Shown: positions 1-13,033 of the stretch, piece by piece | Numbering within the stretch: the first letter of the stretch is position 1 | Layout: each line of letters begins with the position of its first letter | From: Castanea sativa | Lineage: Eukaryota > Streptophyta > Magnoliopsida > Fagales > Fagaceae | Length of the DNA stretch: 64,000 nt | Assembly: GCF_040712315.1 (NCBI RefSeq) | Contig: NC_134022.1 | Span: 992,001 to 1,056,000 of the forward strand | Direction of reading: 5' to 3' | Notes under the pieces: generated by a model | Databases searched by the model: none | What the model saw: only the letters and a program-made list of their open reading frames with translations | What the model was told of the DNA's origin: nothing | Translations under genes and position numbers: made by a program

Positions 1-261
1 ACAGTAGTACAGTAGGACAAAGACAAACAGACAAACAGTACAAGGAGTCAGGTGGTCAACCATTGCATGATATCTCGCATCAAATTCTCTGGGACCCTCC
101 TCCACGTAAAATAAGAATATATTGAGGGACCAGTTTGAAAATATCACCCAAATTTTACCAAACCAGAAACCAGAAACAGAAAGAAGAGGGTAGTGTCAGT
201 GACTGTGTGCAATCATATTCTTTTTCAACCTCAACAACATCTCTAATCTCTCGCACTAGCT
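1..261 (+). promoter_or_regulatory. MOB1 upstream region and 5' leader
   Basis: This stretch directly precedes the MOB1 start codon. It is mixed in composition, with a pyrimidine-rich run close to the ATG (about 218-252) of the kind common in plant leaders. No clear TATA box can be assigned, and the transcription start and any upstream exon cannot be placed. Reading frames that cross it run into intron 1 and are not coding. Confidence 0.45.
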
Positions 262-3200
262 ATGAGTCTCTTTGGTCTGGGCAGGTATATAATTTTCTTT
301 TCTTTTTCTTTTTAGAATTTGATATTTTAATTCTTATCTGTTTATTTTGCTCAAAATTATTTTCTTTTCTTTTTTGGATTTTTAATTTTGCTTTTAGCTA
401 TGGCAGATCTGTTGTTTATTGGGTTACTTTATTTGAAGATTTAGTGATTTTTTTAGATACCCTTTCGGCTTTTATTTTTATAAGGCACGTGTATGTGTAT
501 GTGTATGTGCATGCAATTGCAAATGGGTTCAAAAGCTTTGATCTTTGATTATTTGGTCAATTTCTTAGTTCATATTATGCCATATGCACATCTACAATAT
601 TTCATTGAATTTGCTTTTTTTTTTTTTTTTATAATAATTTATTAGTATCAACCAGTGTGCATGGATTTCTTTTTGGTGGCAAAAACACTAACACAAAATA
701 GAAGCTTCTTAGTTTTCCATTTGAATAATTGTTAGGCATTTTTCTATTGGTTATGTTACATTTCTTGCAGGCTCAGTTGCGTTGATTTATACATAGTTTC
801 TTGAATGAGTCCAAAATCCAAACCAACATTCCATTTTAGCATTATATAGTTGTTTTTGAATTAAATCGAGCACGAGATGCTTGTGGTGTTTTTTTTCTTT
901 TGGTGATAATTTGATAGTTAGAGGAGGGGGGATTTGAACTCTAAATGGCTCCGTTAAAGCACCAATAGGTGCCAGCCAATTGAGTTACAAGGCTTTTGGC
1001 ACTTACATGTATTGGAGATAAAAGTAGCTGTGTGGATAGATGCGTGAAGTTTTTATTTTTTATAATACAGTAGATACAACAGGGGAGGAATTTGACCCCT
1101 AGATGTCATGGATACACTAGAAGGTTCCAACCAGTTGAGTTACAAGGCTCTTGCCAGATGTGGGAAGTTAGTTAGTTATAAGAAAGAGACCGGAAATACT
1201 TATAAAAAAGAAAAAGAAAAAAACAGAAACCAAAGGGGAAAGTGGCCATTGGCCAGAATATGGTTCAGAATTTGAGTGATGGTAGTTTTTAAATTGGGGT
1301 TCTTGAATTTGTCTTTCACTATTTCAGTCTTAGTTGTTGGTCTTTGATCTCCTATTAAATAGGTAATTTTATCTAAGGTAATTTTGGGTATTCAAAGACG
1401 ACACTAAAGAGGGGAGTTCCCCTTGACGTCATGAGTGCATTGTGCTGTTGGATTTCATATGAAGTCAATGCTGATTATTTGCAAAAAATGAACAAAATGT
1501 TGTATAATAGTTTTGCTCTTTATGAAAAAACTTTCCATTCATTCCTTTTCCATTAATAAAAACTAAAAAAACATGCCTGATAATAGTTATGCAACATGTT
1601 GCATGTATGATGGAGAATCTTTCCTTTATTAGAAAGGAACAGATGTGATGGTTTCACTCTAACATAGAAGAAAGGGAAAGTGCGAGTGGAATCTTTTGTC
1701 GTCTTCACAATGACCAAAAGTTTCAAATACTGAAAAAGAAAGTGCTGATTATGGTAATAGTATTTGCTTTCTAGAAGTTTCGATCCTTTAGATTACTATG
1801 TATGCAGACTTGGTAGATATGCTTCTTCAAAAATTAATATACTTGTTCACATCTATGGATTCAGATGCATTTGGCTGTTTATGAAGATATCTCCATTCTT
1901 CTGGTAGACATCTCTTGTCTGCATCTTGAACATGACTGTTCAAAATGTCTGTGATGTGCATTTTTTAAATGATGTATTTTTAATAGATAATGCTGATTAT
2001 TTTTAAGCCATAAAGGCATTTTCCACTAGATGTAATAAATGATAGTTTGACTTGGTGAACTAGATGTGTAGCCTCATTCTTTTATATCCTAATTACTTCT
2101 TTTAAAAGTAATTTTATGTTGTGCAATTACAATCTTGCTTAGCAGAAAAATAAATAGTATACGCAATAGGTGCATTTCCACTATATATATATAAATGACA
2201 GCTCAATTGGTGAGCTAGTTGGCTATTGCTTTTTTCAGAATGTAACTTCCTGAAAGATATGGCACCAAGGACAGGGCTTGCTTCCTCCGGCGGCACCTCT
2301 GTAAAGTTTAAATATAATAGTACAAATGAAAAACTTGTGCATTTTAAGTTGCATCAAATCTGTCATGGGAAATCAATCTGATATTGACACATAAAAAAGT
2401 TCCATTTTTCTCTTACTTATCCAAAAAAAAAAAAGTTCCATTTTTAGTCAGTTAAATGTCTTTGGATACTGATAAAAAGAAAAAAAGAAAAAAAAAAGAA
2501 GTCTTTGGATAATATGTTGTGCTTGCATATCCTACTTGGAGGTGATAAACATGTGTAGTTGGCTAGGCCTCTCATTTGGCTTCTCTTTCTGTTCCTTCTC
2601 TTTAAGAAAGAAGCCCTTCTGGCTGCTCCTTTCTAGTATAGGAATGATTCTCTGTGATACACGTAATAGCCTAGCTATTGTAGGATGCGTCCTTTTTTTA
2701 TTTTTTATTTTTATATTTTACAATGGAAAAGGGATGCTGGGGAATTTAAGAAGAGTGACTTTGTCATGAAACACTTCATCTGCCTTTTCCAAGCTTTAGT
2801 GGTAACTTCTTACAAAATCCAGCAATGCAACACACCCTGGTAGAGAAAATCTGTTTTGTGGTTAGGTTTAAATGAAAATCATTAAAAAAAGAGAGAGAAA
2901 AAAAAGATTGGCCAATGAGCTCTAGCTCAAAGGGCACCTTCTCTCCCCATAACAAAGGTTGGAGGGTAAGGTTTTGGGTTCAAAATGCACTGGGGGTGTG
3001 TGTAAATTTAAAAATAATTAAAATCAATGATTGGGTATGAATGTAAAGGGAGACGGACATCACTATTATTTAAGAATTTATTATGAGATCCTCAGAGAGA
3101 GTTTGATTGCATAGTGACGGCAGTGTTATATGGATGACTTCGTGTATTTCTTGGACATATAGGGGAGATATACATATGCTCAATGGTTGGTTCTAAACTA

Positions 3201-6200
3201 AAAGGAAGTAGGCTTTTGCTTTATAAAAATTAGATGGTACACTTTGGACAGGTAAGCTGTGTGTATAATGGTTTCTATTTACTAAATTAGTAGTGGCTCC
3301 TTGTATAATCTAGAACAGGGGCCTCTCATATGAGAAGCATGGTGAAGTTCAAAGCATACAAATGTATTGTCCCAAAGCTAGTCAATTTAGGATAGAGTGT
3401 GTCAAGAATGCATTGGGAAGTTTTGTTCAGACTATTTGTTATTTGTACATATTTATTTATTTTAATTTGAAATTATTATTGTTGCTGGGCATGAGTATCT
3501 ATTCAAATTTCTACCTGACTTGATGCCAGCCAAAGTTTCCATATGTAGTTCTCTTGCTCCTCTGGTCTGTGTGTGTGTTCTTGTAGTTGTGAAGATCATG
3601 GTTTTGTGCTGTTCATAAATATTGCTTAATACATTAAACTTAATTTTATTATTGATGCCTTATAAAACCATGTTTTTCACCTCTTTTGCTGATATATATT
3701 CTCTTTGTAATTCTTCTGCAAACAGAAACCAAAGGACATTCCGCCCAAAGAAGAGTGCACCCTCAGGGAGTAAGGTTAAGTCTCTTTGTTATCTAGTCAC
3801 ATCTCTTTCTTGCTGGTTATGGTCTTACAGGAAAGAAAAACCCCCTTTGGAAAATCCAGAATTCTTTGTTCACCTCCCATTCAAGGGGGAAAAAAATTAA
3901 TACAAACACACACACACACACGTATATATGTATGTATGTATGTATTTATGTATTCTCTTTTACACTACACTGTTATATATGTACAAACAAGCGATGTACA
4001 TGAATGACGCTTCCATGATTCCATCTATATAATTTGATAATGAGTTTCTAGCGTTCATACCTATATGTGGGCTGTTGTTGCATGTTGTTTAGGGCTTCTT
4101 AATTCAGGGGAAAGTTTCATGATATATATGGGAGACTTATGCGGGTCTTCTGAGTTATTGATGTCCATACTCTTGCTTGATTTTAGGCTCAAAATATGTA
4201 AGAACAAATTCACTTTTGGAAATAGGTTTTAATTGTTGGATCTTCATTTCCAAATAAGCAAAAGTGTAATAATTATTTACAACTAAGAAAGAGTAAATCT
4301 CCAATTATTAAGAAAAAACAGCTACACAGTGAGTTTTAGTTGGTTTAATTGTTAAAGTCTTTTGTTAAATAAGAGATCTGGGGTTCGAACCCCGCCTATA
4401 CCAAAAACCGATTGATGTTTTAGTCTAATAATAAAGAGCAATCATTATAGAGCTAACGCCATAGGTTGAAATTCTATCGTATCTATATAAATTAAATAAA
4501 TAAATAAAAATTACAGCTACACAAACAATAATGATAAAGCATGAAAGAAACATCTTTTATTTCATAAAAGAAAATTATACATAAAACTTAATCATATAGC
4601 TGCGAGTCTGTGGATCGCTTGTTGCTACACACTGTTCATTTTCCTATAAGATGTGGTTCTTTGTATGTTCTGTATTAGAAATCTAGTTGATGCTAGAGAA
4701 TATGATAAATGTCTATGCTTGTTGTAAAGGGCTTTATGGTTGACATACTTATATTCATATTTTGAATGCTAATCCTGAGTGTGTTATGCACACAATTTGG
4801 AGAGAAAGGAATATTTGAATGCTTGAGGGGTAGAGAAATCTATTGTTGAGATGAAATCTATATTTTTGCATTCTTTGTTTGAATGTTGTATTATAATTGG
4901 TGGGATATCTTGTAAATTCTTTAGTAGTTTTCATGGATCTTGTAAATCTTAGATTGTAATTCTTTTGAAAACCATTTCAGAGTTCTTTTAATGAAATTCA
5001 TTATTACTTATTAAAAAAAAAAAAAACTCTCCTCAACGAATCAGATATGCGTTATATCACTGGGTTTTATTCTTAGGGAACATATATCTACATAGAGAGC
5101 ATACTTTTCTTTTTGATTGGCTGAAAAATCATTCTTGGTGTAGGAAAGCAGGTTTATCCATATGCGTCTGCATCATATTGCTTCTATCAGCAATGACATT
5201 ACCCATTTGAATAAAAATTTTAAGAGTTGGGGGACCATGGCCCAATTTTTATGCTGGAAACAACCCAGGAATTAGCTGAAATCAGGTCCTTTTGTTATGT
5301 GAATATCAGCCACTTGGGGCCTGCAGCTTGAGCATGTTTTTCATTAAGGACTATCCTGCTGCCTACTAAGCCCCTTTGGTCCATATCAGTTCATCAGGGC
5401 CTTGTTTGGACTAAATCAAGTGCTTGAAATACAGCTGCCAATAGTTAACTTTGGGTTAAAATGTGCTGAGAAACAATTGAGTGGAAAAAATGGAGAGAGA
5501 AACAAGGTTGAGTCAATGCAATGGTACCTTTTCAAATGCATATTTAATGCATTAAATATATGCATATTTAATGCATTGATGACTATGTAGAACATGTATT
5601 TGATATTCTTTTTGTTATGATAACCAAGTTTCCATTTCCAGAGCTTCTGGTTTAGTTCTTTGGATCTGTCTTATTCTGTTAATTGTACTATATGGCCTCT
5701 TTATTAACAATTCTCTGATTGTTATTTTATTGGTATAACTGAAAGCACCTATACTTGTCCTGTTCTAATGCAGGGAGCACAACTTCGAAAGCACATTGAT
5801 GCCACTCTAGGAAGTGGAAACCTAAGGGAGGCTGTAAAACTTCCTACTGGGGAGGACTTGAATGAGTGGCTTGCTGTCAACAGTAACTCTTTCTATCTCT
5901 CTCTCTTGCATGCATGTGTGCACTTACATTTTCAGAATATGTAGCTTGTTTAATGTATCTGAGTTTTCCCTTTATTTTATGCCTGTCAATCTGTTAGGTA
6001 TGTGTTACTCTGCTGTATTTTCTAATTTGTGTAGTTTTTTTTTTTTAAAATAATTTAGCTGATGCTTAAATGTAAAAAGACATTCCAAATCAAATTTTGC
6101 TTTACTGCAGCTCTTGCATGAGATTCAAATCTGAAATGTGGATGTTCGTTTTTTTTTTTTTTTTTTTTTCAGCTGTGGATTTCTTCAACCAAGTGAATTT

Positions 6201-9200
6201 GCTCTATGGTACCCTCACAGAATTCTGTACTAATGAGAATTGTCCAACAATGACTGCAGGCCCCAAGTATGTAATAATATTGAAACCTTTAGGTTTTTTT
6301 CCCCATCTTCTTTTATGGTATTTAGTTTATAGAAATTCAATAATATGAATTTCCATTTGATTTTTTCAGCTTGCCTCCAATTAGGATATTTTTTGGGGGA
6401 GCTTTTCCATCTAGTAATTGGGATAATTCCATTGATGGATTCAGATCCATCTACAGTAACATATAATATAAAGAGAAGTTGGTCTCTCCCACCCACTTAA
6501 ATTGCTTGTGGCAAAAAGTTTTAAATTCCAACTAAATTAATAGCTTTTGGTCTTCATGTTAGTTACACTGGTTTAAATATTCATGCCCGACCTCCAGCTA
6601 TTTTTCTTTAGAACTTTATTGGATTGGTTGTCTGCTTTGTGAAACCAATCATTTTGTTTTCCTCTTGTTTTTCTTGATTCTTGCAATTTTTGTACTAGAC
6701 TGTTAACCCCTATACTGTGTACTAGGGTGTCCTTTTTTTGATATCAATAAAACTTATTACTTATCAAAATATATATATAATTGAAGTCCTTTCAACCTCA
6801 CATTGCCTTAGTTATCTTGCACATGTTTCCAACCAGTGTAGCAATGTTACTTGTGCTTCCCAGGAAATTACCACATCACTGATTTCCTCATCTAACATGA
6901 CCTCTACTATAAAACTTGCTATAACTAATAAGGGTATATATTATTTTTCTGATCATTTTGTTGATGGCGTGGTTCTAGATGTGATATCTAGATGTGTTGT
7001 GTATATATTTTTGAATTAATTGTACCTCCCACCCCCCATCAACTTGCAATTGCAGTGTCCCTCTTAAAATTCAAAAGTGAGTAATGCCGCCCCTCCCCCC
7101 TTTCATGATTATTGGTAATGAGCATGTTACCCCTTGCAGTTATAATTTCCGTCAATTTTGACAGAAAAGTCAAAATTTTCTAAATCATGTCTAACAAAAA
7201 TTTGAATTTTCCGTTAAATTTGATGGAAACTCTAACATTAGGGGGCAAAGTGCTTTAACTGAAAATTTTTTTTTTGGTAAGTAAATAATTCATTAAAAAA
7301 GTATGAACATGAAACTACCCCCGAGTACATGGGAAGTGTACATAGGGCAAAGCTACAAACAGTGTGAAAATAAATAAGAAATAGAAACTACTACAAAGGA
7401 TTAGTGAAGACTCAAGAGAATCCAGATACTCACTTATAATAATAAAAAAAAAAAATTTTAAAAAAGAGAGAGAATCCAGATACTCTAGGAGCCTTGTGAT
7501 AGAGGACATGGGAGACATCGAAGTCCATTTGTATAAAGTGTACAACAAATAATATTTCAACTTTGCCACTCTTAACTCCTACATGTCAAAGCAATTAGCA
7601 TTCCTTTCTCTCCATAAACACCACATGAGACAGAAGGGGACCCCTTTCTAAGTTTCCCCCCCATTACTTCTCCCACCAAACATCCCCCTCCAAGAAGACC
7701 TCTCCTGCATAGAGTGAGGCATGACCCAGGAAACACCAAACAAGAAAAAGATCATAGACCACAATTCCCTAGCCGTGGCACAGTGTAGAAATGGGTGATT
7801 CACGCTCAGTTTTACACATGAAGCACCATTCCAAAATAATTACACCCCGCTCCATCATTGCTTAGTTTTAGGAGGGACATTGCAACTGTACCATAGTTCA
7901 AAGGGGAAGTGCACTTGACCAGTTGACCTATATTCATTTACCAGAATATTTGACATTGGAATTTAAAAAAAAAAAAAAAAAAAAAAATTCCTTTTCCAAT
8001 CTTACATATTTTAAGCCTATAGATTTACACTACAAACTAATCAATGTTTTGAGTAACCTGCCTCCTAGAATGACATAAACTGATTAAATGGTGATATGGA
8101 ATGAAATGTTTATATAAATCTCTTGAAATAAATTATTGTTAAAATTTTGAGATAATGTGGGTGTACACAATAATGAGCATAAGCTGATTACATTACATGG
8201 AAAAAGAGAGGTTAAAGAGTCTGTTGATAAGTCTTATTTGTTTACAGGGTATCTATCTATTCTTTTCTTACTAGAATATCATGTTTTGACTCTATTGTAC
8301 TGTGTGTCATTTGATGATTTAAAAGAAATCCCCTATCCCTGGTTAAAATCTAATTTTAAGTGGATGAATTTCAAGGATATTAAAAACTTATAGATTTAGG
8401 CAACATGACTTCCTACACCTACTTATCTTGCGGTAGTATATTTAATGTATCTGATACATTAAAACATACAGCTATGATTTGTATGACACTACTCCTATTG
8501 AGAGTTTCTCACATCGAACACTCGAGGAGATGACACTCGTTTAGACATGTATAAAAACTTGATCTTTAGGAACTGAATGAACTGAATTATGAGGGCATAG
8601 TGCATCTTATGGAAAACTAACAAGTTTCATTATTGTTTTACCATCTATAGTTGTTATGCATACAAACACCTAAATAAAAATAATATATTTATTTTATCTT
8701 ATATGGACTCAAATAGCACACTTGTAGTCATGTGACCCTCTCCATATTTTTGGGAGTTGTTGTGTTTGACTCTAGTCCCTGTATTGAAGCAAGACCCTTA
8801 TGTCTATTTTTGCAAATGACAGGGTAGAATTCTGTATGAGTACATCACAGGCTAGAATAGATTCATGCAATGTTGCTTTTAAACATGTTATTGATTTTTT
8901 TTTTTTTAATAATTGATTTTGACAGGTATTCTTTTTATAATTTTTGTTAATAATTGACAACTAACAAGAATAATTATTGTCAACAATGGTATTTAGTTTC
9001 TGCCCTTGTACAGAATGGAGGTTAGTTTTGAACTTAATACTTTTATAGTATGCTGGTTTGGGATTTTATTCATGTATTTATACTATTTTCCCCTTAGAGA
9101 TGCTGTAAAATTGGCCTTAGTTATGGTCTTCATATGAAGCCTTTATTTTTTCAGAGTCATATTATGAGGGTTGGGTGGATGTATCAGCCTTTCTGCTTTA

Positions 9201-12200
9201 TCTAATTCATTTCAGTTAATCCCAATTCTTAAAATACATACCAACAATCTTATAACTTAGTGGTACTTCTCCTCTCATTCAAGGAGGTTTGGGGTTCAAC
9301 CCACCTTGGTTATAGGAGTTGTTGGGTTAAGGGTTATTCTATCCTTTGTTAAAAAAGGAATAGCGTAAACAATCTCCCTTGGATTTTGTCTAAAATACAT
9401 GGATACTCAAACCTCCCCTATAATTTATGCTTTCCATACACTCTAGTCCAGTTCCTCCTCTTTTTTTTTTTTGGGACCTTTTTCTTTAACCCTGAATCTC
9501 TAATGTCTACCTCTATTCCCCATGCACATGTTATACATTTTTATTTATGCTTTTTAAAACAAGAAGCATAATCCTGAGTTTTATTTTTTATTTAAAAAAA
9601 AATGATGAGGGCAGGATTGTCAATTTTTATTTTCTGTTGAAACAATTGTCCCTTTTGTACTAATTACTGATTTTGTTTTTTTGGATAAGTAAAAAATTTG
9701 GACCATTTCTCAATTTATGCACTAATTGCTGAATTTTTTTTTTTTTTATATTGATAATTAGTTAACTAAGTGGGTCTTGAACTCATGATCTCACTCTCCA
9801 TCTTGCTCTTACAAGGGGAGGAGGTTACACTGGCTAATTTCTGAAAATTCATGGGAGGTTTGTGATTTTTCTCCTAAATTTAAGGGAGACTGTAGTATTT
9901 TAATCTCCTCCCCAAATAAAATAAACTAAGGAAAAAAAAAAAAAAAAAAAAGGTGTTAAACTCTAGATCGATAGATGCATGATTGTAAGTACAGATTTAC
10001 TGTTCCTGATAGGCATATTAATTTTACAGATATGAGTATCGATGGGCAGATGGTGAAAAAATCAAGAAACCTATTGAGGTCTCTGCTCCAAGATATGTTG
10101 AACTCTTGATGGACTGGATTGAAGGCCAGCTTGATAATGAATCTATTTTTCCTCAAAAGCTTGGTAACATCCATTGACTATTTGTACCTTATCTCAATTA
10201 TTTCTCTAACATTTTTTTTAATATTTATTTGTCTGGTAAAACTTTCATAGGGGCACCCTTTCCTCCAAACTTCAAGGATGTTGTGAAGACAATATTCAAA
10301 AGATTGTTCCGTGTATACGCCCACATCTATCACTCGCACTTTCAGAAAATTGTAAGCCTCAAGGAGGAGGCCCATCTAAATACATGCTTCAAGCATTTTA
10401 TACTATTTACTTGTGTAAGTCTTCCATATCTCAATGACTTAATGATTTTTTATTATTCTTTTTTTTGAGTTCTCTGTTCCATGGTGGTTTCATTTAGAGA
10501 ACTAGTATCTATTGACCATCAGCATGATCTTGAAAGAGATACCATAATTTATTCTCTATATAATATTTGCACTCAGTCTGCGTGATATCAAAGAAGAGAA
10601 ACTAATTAACCGTAAGACATCACTACTAATCTAACTATTGAACCTTGATCCATGATCATTTGGTGATCCAAAAGCCTGCCTTTTTCTTCCCCTAATCATG
10701 CTTTTGAAACCTATCCAAAAAAAAAAGGTTTGTGAAAGACAATATTTCTAAGTTACACCAGAATCTTTTACACAATATATTTTGATAAGAACAGGCTAAA
10801 TTATAAAAATTATATAGCATTATTAAAACATGTGTTTAAATTTACTATATGATACTTGTGGATCACTAGTACTTTTGTGTTTGGCATTGCATGTGAGGTC
10901 ATGGGTTCATGACCGACTTGGTGCATAACTTACCAATAAAATAAAGGACAAAACTTATATATAATACCTTAGATGCTGTTCTTTAGGTTCTCCTCTTAAG
11001 ATTCTGTCATGTGGCCACTTAACTAAAAAATATATTTCCATCTCATGAGAAAAAAGCCAAAGGGCAAAATTTTAAGAGAGGAATCTAAGGAACAGCACCT
11101 AAGTACTGTACCTAAGTCTTGTCCTAAAATAAAAGGGTATATAATATGTTTATTTTAAGTTATGCATAAATATTGTACTCTTTATTTTTGTTGAGAGAAT
11201 TACATTTCTTAATCCTGGGTGTTGTGATTTTAATATTTTGCAACAATTCTTTAATCTTTGGTAACAACTCAATTGTACAAGATGGATTTGGTTTCAAAAA
11301 TCAATTCTCTCGCCAAGAGCCTTATAGCTCAATTGGCACCTTCTGGAGTTTCCAACAGAGACACCCAGGGTTCAAATCCCTCCTCCCCCATTATCACTAT
11401 CGAGTTATAAAAAATAAATAAATAAATAAAATCACTCCTCTCATTTCTTTATGCTTGTTTTGGACCTCTGTTGTTGGCACTACAGCAAATATTACTATGT
11501 CTTGAGATAAATTCTAGTGATACTGACTCTAGGTGATGCCTTGCTACCATCAGAAGTCTTAATTTGTCATAGTGGGATGTAAATAATATATAAGAAGTCA
11601 ACAATTTGTTGCATTATCATTGATTGATGCAACTTCCTATTTAGTAATAGTCTGCACAAGTGTTCAGAAAGATCAAATCAAAGCTAGCATTGGGGAACAT
11701 CCCACTTTAACAAATCAAAGCTAGCATTATTTGCAAAGGTTGGCACCAACGTCAAAATGGATCTCTTCCATTTTTGTGCCTGTTCATTTTACACTAGGAT
11801 TTGCAATTGGGGAACAGTTAAAAATAATCGAGCATTAAGTTCTTTTAAGATATTGAAAGCTTTGTTTCCTTGGATCATGGTTCTGTGGAGCAATTTGTTT
11901 AGAACCTTAGGTCATGGAATACCTTAAGAATTTTTTTTTTTTCATTTAACATTAGATTGCTAAGAATTTCGTTAGTTGCCCAATTTCAAAACAAAGTGGA
12001 AAAATAGCATCTCGTATTTCTAAAACTCGAGTTCTGGGTAGAAATTGAGTTTCTAATACTCGAGATCCTGAGCTACAACCGTTTGACATGGACTTTTTTC
12101 CACGTGGAGCCACGTTGAAATCGAGTTTCTAAAACTCGATTTGCTTTAGGTTGAAATCGAGTTTCCAAAACTCGATTTGTGATCATATCCACTTCATCGT

Positions 12201-13033
12201 CTCGACTCCAGAACACTCTCGCACCCAAACATACAAACCCCAACCTGAGACAAGCGCAGACATCAGAAAACCCATCGGCAGAGACTCCAAAACACTTTCA
12301 CACCCAAACATAAACCCCAACCTGAGACAAGCGCAGACATTAGAAAACCCATCGGCAAACCCATCGGCGGAGACAAGCGCATCTCAGATCGTCCCAATCG
12401 CCCACTCAGATCTGTTCTTCCTCTGTTCTTCGTCGTCAGATCGTTGGTTCTTCTTCAGTTCTGTTGTTGTTCAAGTACAAAATCGAGTCTTAGAGACTCG
12501 GTTTTGCTTTTTAGAACTCGAGTCTTTGAGACTTGAGATCCATGTGGCATTTTCTATCCACCTCATCCAGCACTAACTTGCAAAGCGAGTCTTTGAGACT
12601 CGAGTTTTAATATAGATCTCGAGTTTCTAAAACTCGAGATGCTAATTTGCTTATACGTTTCAAACGCGTGTTAACTTACTACATTGTAAACCCTTACACA
12701 ACTAGTCTGCAAATATCCCCAATACCTTAACACCCTCCATTAATCTTGGACATAGATAGTGGAAAAGCCGTCCCATTGATTTCTCTATTTAGTTGTCAAA
12801 ATGTGTTTTCACATCCCAAATGTGCAATTTTGAAACATGTTATAAATCGATTTCTACTACAAGTATGCCTGATGTAAAGTGCACCTTTTGTTTCATGTAA
12901 GAATTTATCAGTTAATTATGAAGCTTTTAGTTAAACTTGTTGCACTGGTTTTGTGCAGGAATTTGTGCTAATTGACAGAAAGGAGCTGGCTCCACTTCAA
13001 GAGCTTATAGAATCCATTATTGTTCCTTACTAA
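262..13033 (+). CDS. MOB1: MOB kinase activator-like 1 (MOB1), complete, 7 exons
   Basis: Coding exons are 262-284, 3726-3774, 5774-5882, 6173-6266, 10030-10163, 10251-10414 and 12959-13033, all with GT-AG borders and joining in frame to 215 residues, the usual length of plant MOB1. The protein starts [18 protein letters not shown] and ends ESIIVPY. The four zinc ligands are Cys79, Cys84, His161 and His166, at the positions known in animal MOB1. MOB1 proteins bind and activate NDR/LATS-type AGC kinases and connect them to Ste20-like kinases in the Hippo-like pathway; in plants they act in growth, cytokinesis and auxin-linked development. That role is family knowledge. The start is fixed by the conserved N-terminus, although exon 1 carries only 23 coding bases. 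Introns 1, 4 and 6 are long (2.5-3.8 kb) and full of transposon remnants. No frame break is seen, so the gene looks functional. Confidence 0.95.
914..1156 (-). repeat. Two antisense tRNA-derived SINE fragments in MOB1 intron 1
   Basis: Two segments (about 914-1001 and 1080-1156) carry the reverse complement of a box B-like block (GGATTTGAACTC, AATTTGACCCC) followed by a reverse box A-like block (CAATTGAGTTACAAGGC, CAGTTGAGTTACAAGGC). They match the sense copy at 11313-11430, so they are old members of the same SINE family. No target-site duplication could be identified. Confidence 0.6.
2907..3025 (+). repeat. tRNA-derived SINE fragment, sense
   Basis: It has a box A-like GAGCTCTAGCTCAAAGGGCA and a box B-like GGGTTCAAAATGC with the usual spacing, and then an A/T-rich tail. 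It is diverged, and borders were not fixed. It lies in MOB1 intron 1. Confidence 0.5.
4327..4505 (+). repeat. tRNA-derived SINE with box B and (AAAT)n tail
   Basis: A box A-like TTAGTTGGTTTAATTG is followed about 50 bases later by a very good box B (GGGTTCGAACCCC), then an unrelated body and a tail of AAAT units near 4490-4510. The arrangement is that of a tRNA-related SINE, not of a folded tRNA. It lies in MOB1 intron 2. Confidence 0.6.
4760..5026 (+). mobile_element. LINE 3' end fragment with poly(A)
   Basis: The forward translation contains the WRERN-type patch that closes many plant L1 ORF2 proteins, broken by several stops. It is followed by a 3' untranslated stretch and a 14-base A run (5013-5026). 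It is a 5'-truncated, decayed L1-type insertion in MOB1 intron 2. No target-site duplication was found. Confidence 0.5.
6500..6778 (+). mobile_element. LINE 3' UTR fragment
   Basis: The stretch ends in the sequence GATATCAATAAAACTTATTACTTATC before an A/T run, a terminus that recurs at other plant L1 copies. No coding part remains. It lies in MOB1 intron 4. Confidence 0.4.
7262..7900 (-). mobile_element. Antisense LINE ORF2 C-terminal fragment (zf-RVT region)
   Basis: The minus strand reads through remnants of the zinc-binding domain found after plant L1 reverse transcriptases, an HPFLHC block followed by a WRERN block, and then a C-terminal tail. A T run and A/T-rich sequence at 7265-7300 would be the element's poly(A) end on this strand. 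Frames are broken. It lies in MOB1 intron 4, opposite to the host gene. Confidence 0.55.
9240..9350 (+). repeat. SINE-like fragment with box B
   Basis: A box A-like TAACTTAGTGGTACTT and a box B-like GGGTTCAACCC are about 50 bases apart. It is a degenerate tRNA-derived SINE within MOB1 intron 4. A further antisense fragment of the same type (GGTCTTGAACTCATGATC) is at about 9765-9840. Confidence 0.45.
10945..11124. mobile_element. 180-bp hAT-type MITE with long terminal inverted repeats
   Basis: The two ends are imperfect inverted repeats of about 54 bases: the left reads AGGACAAAACTTA and later GATGCTGTTCTTTAGGTTCT; the right, reverse complemented, reads GGACAAGACTTA and later GGTGCTGTTCCTTAGATTCC. 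An 8-bp direct repeat TAAAATAA flanks it (10937-10944 and 11125-11132), the target length of hAT elements. It lies in MOB1 intron 6. A related fragment is at about 22980-23025. Confidence 0.7.
11313..11430 (+). repeat. tRNA-derived SINE, best-preserved copy
   Basis: Box A (TTATAGCTCAATTGGCACC) and box B (GGGTTCAAATCCC) are clear and correctly spaced, and the element ends in AAAT repeats (about 11410-11430). It serves as the reference for the antisense copies at 914-1156 and 61911-62118. It lies in MOB1 intron 6. Confidence 0.7.
12001..12650. mobile_element. Element with eight TCGAG-centred palindromes, probable non-autonomous DNA transposon
   Basis: Four imperfect palindromes lie at the left (12011-12031, 12044-12064, 12121-12140, 12158-12176) and four at the right (12483-12500, 12516-12537, 12585-12604, 12618-12638). 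The type unit is TCGAGTTTCTAAAACTCGA; a second flavour is GAGTCTTTGAGACTC. The outermost sequences form inverted ends around TAGCATCTCG. The centre has a tandem duplication of about 80 bp (about 12214-12360) and a pyrimidine-rich part. Repeated short sites near both ends suggest subterminal transposase-binding sites. A target duplication could not be proven; TTTCAAA occurs on both sides. It sits in MOB1 intron 6. Confidence 0.5.

Noticed and set aside
4327..4410. Good box B (GGGTTCGAACCCC) suggesting a tRNA gene
   Set aside because: No acceptor stem or cloverleaf can be formed, and an unrelated body with an AAAT tail follows; it fits a SINE.
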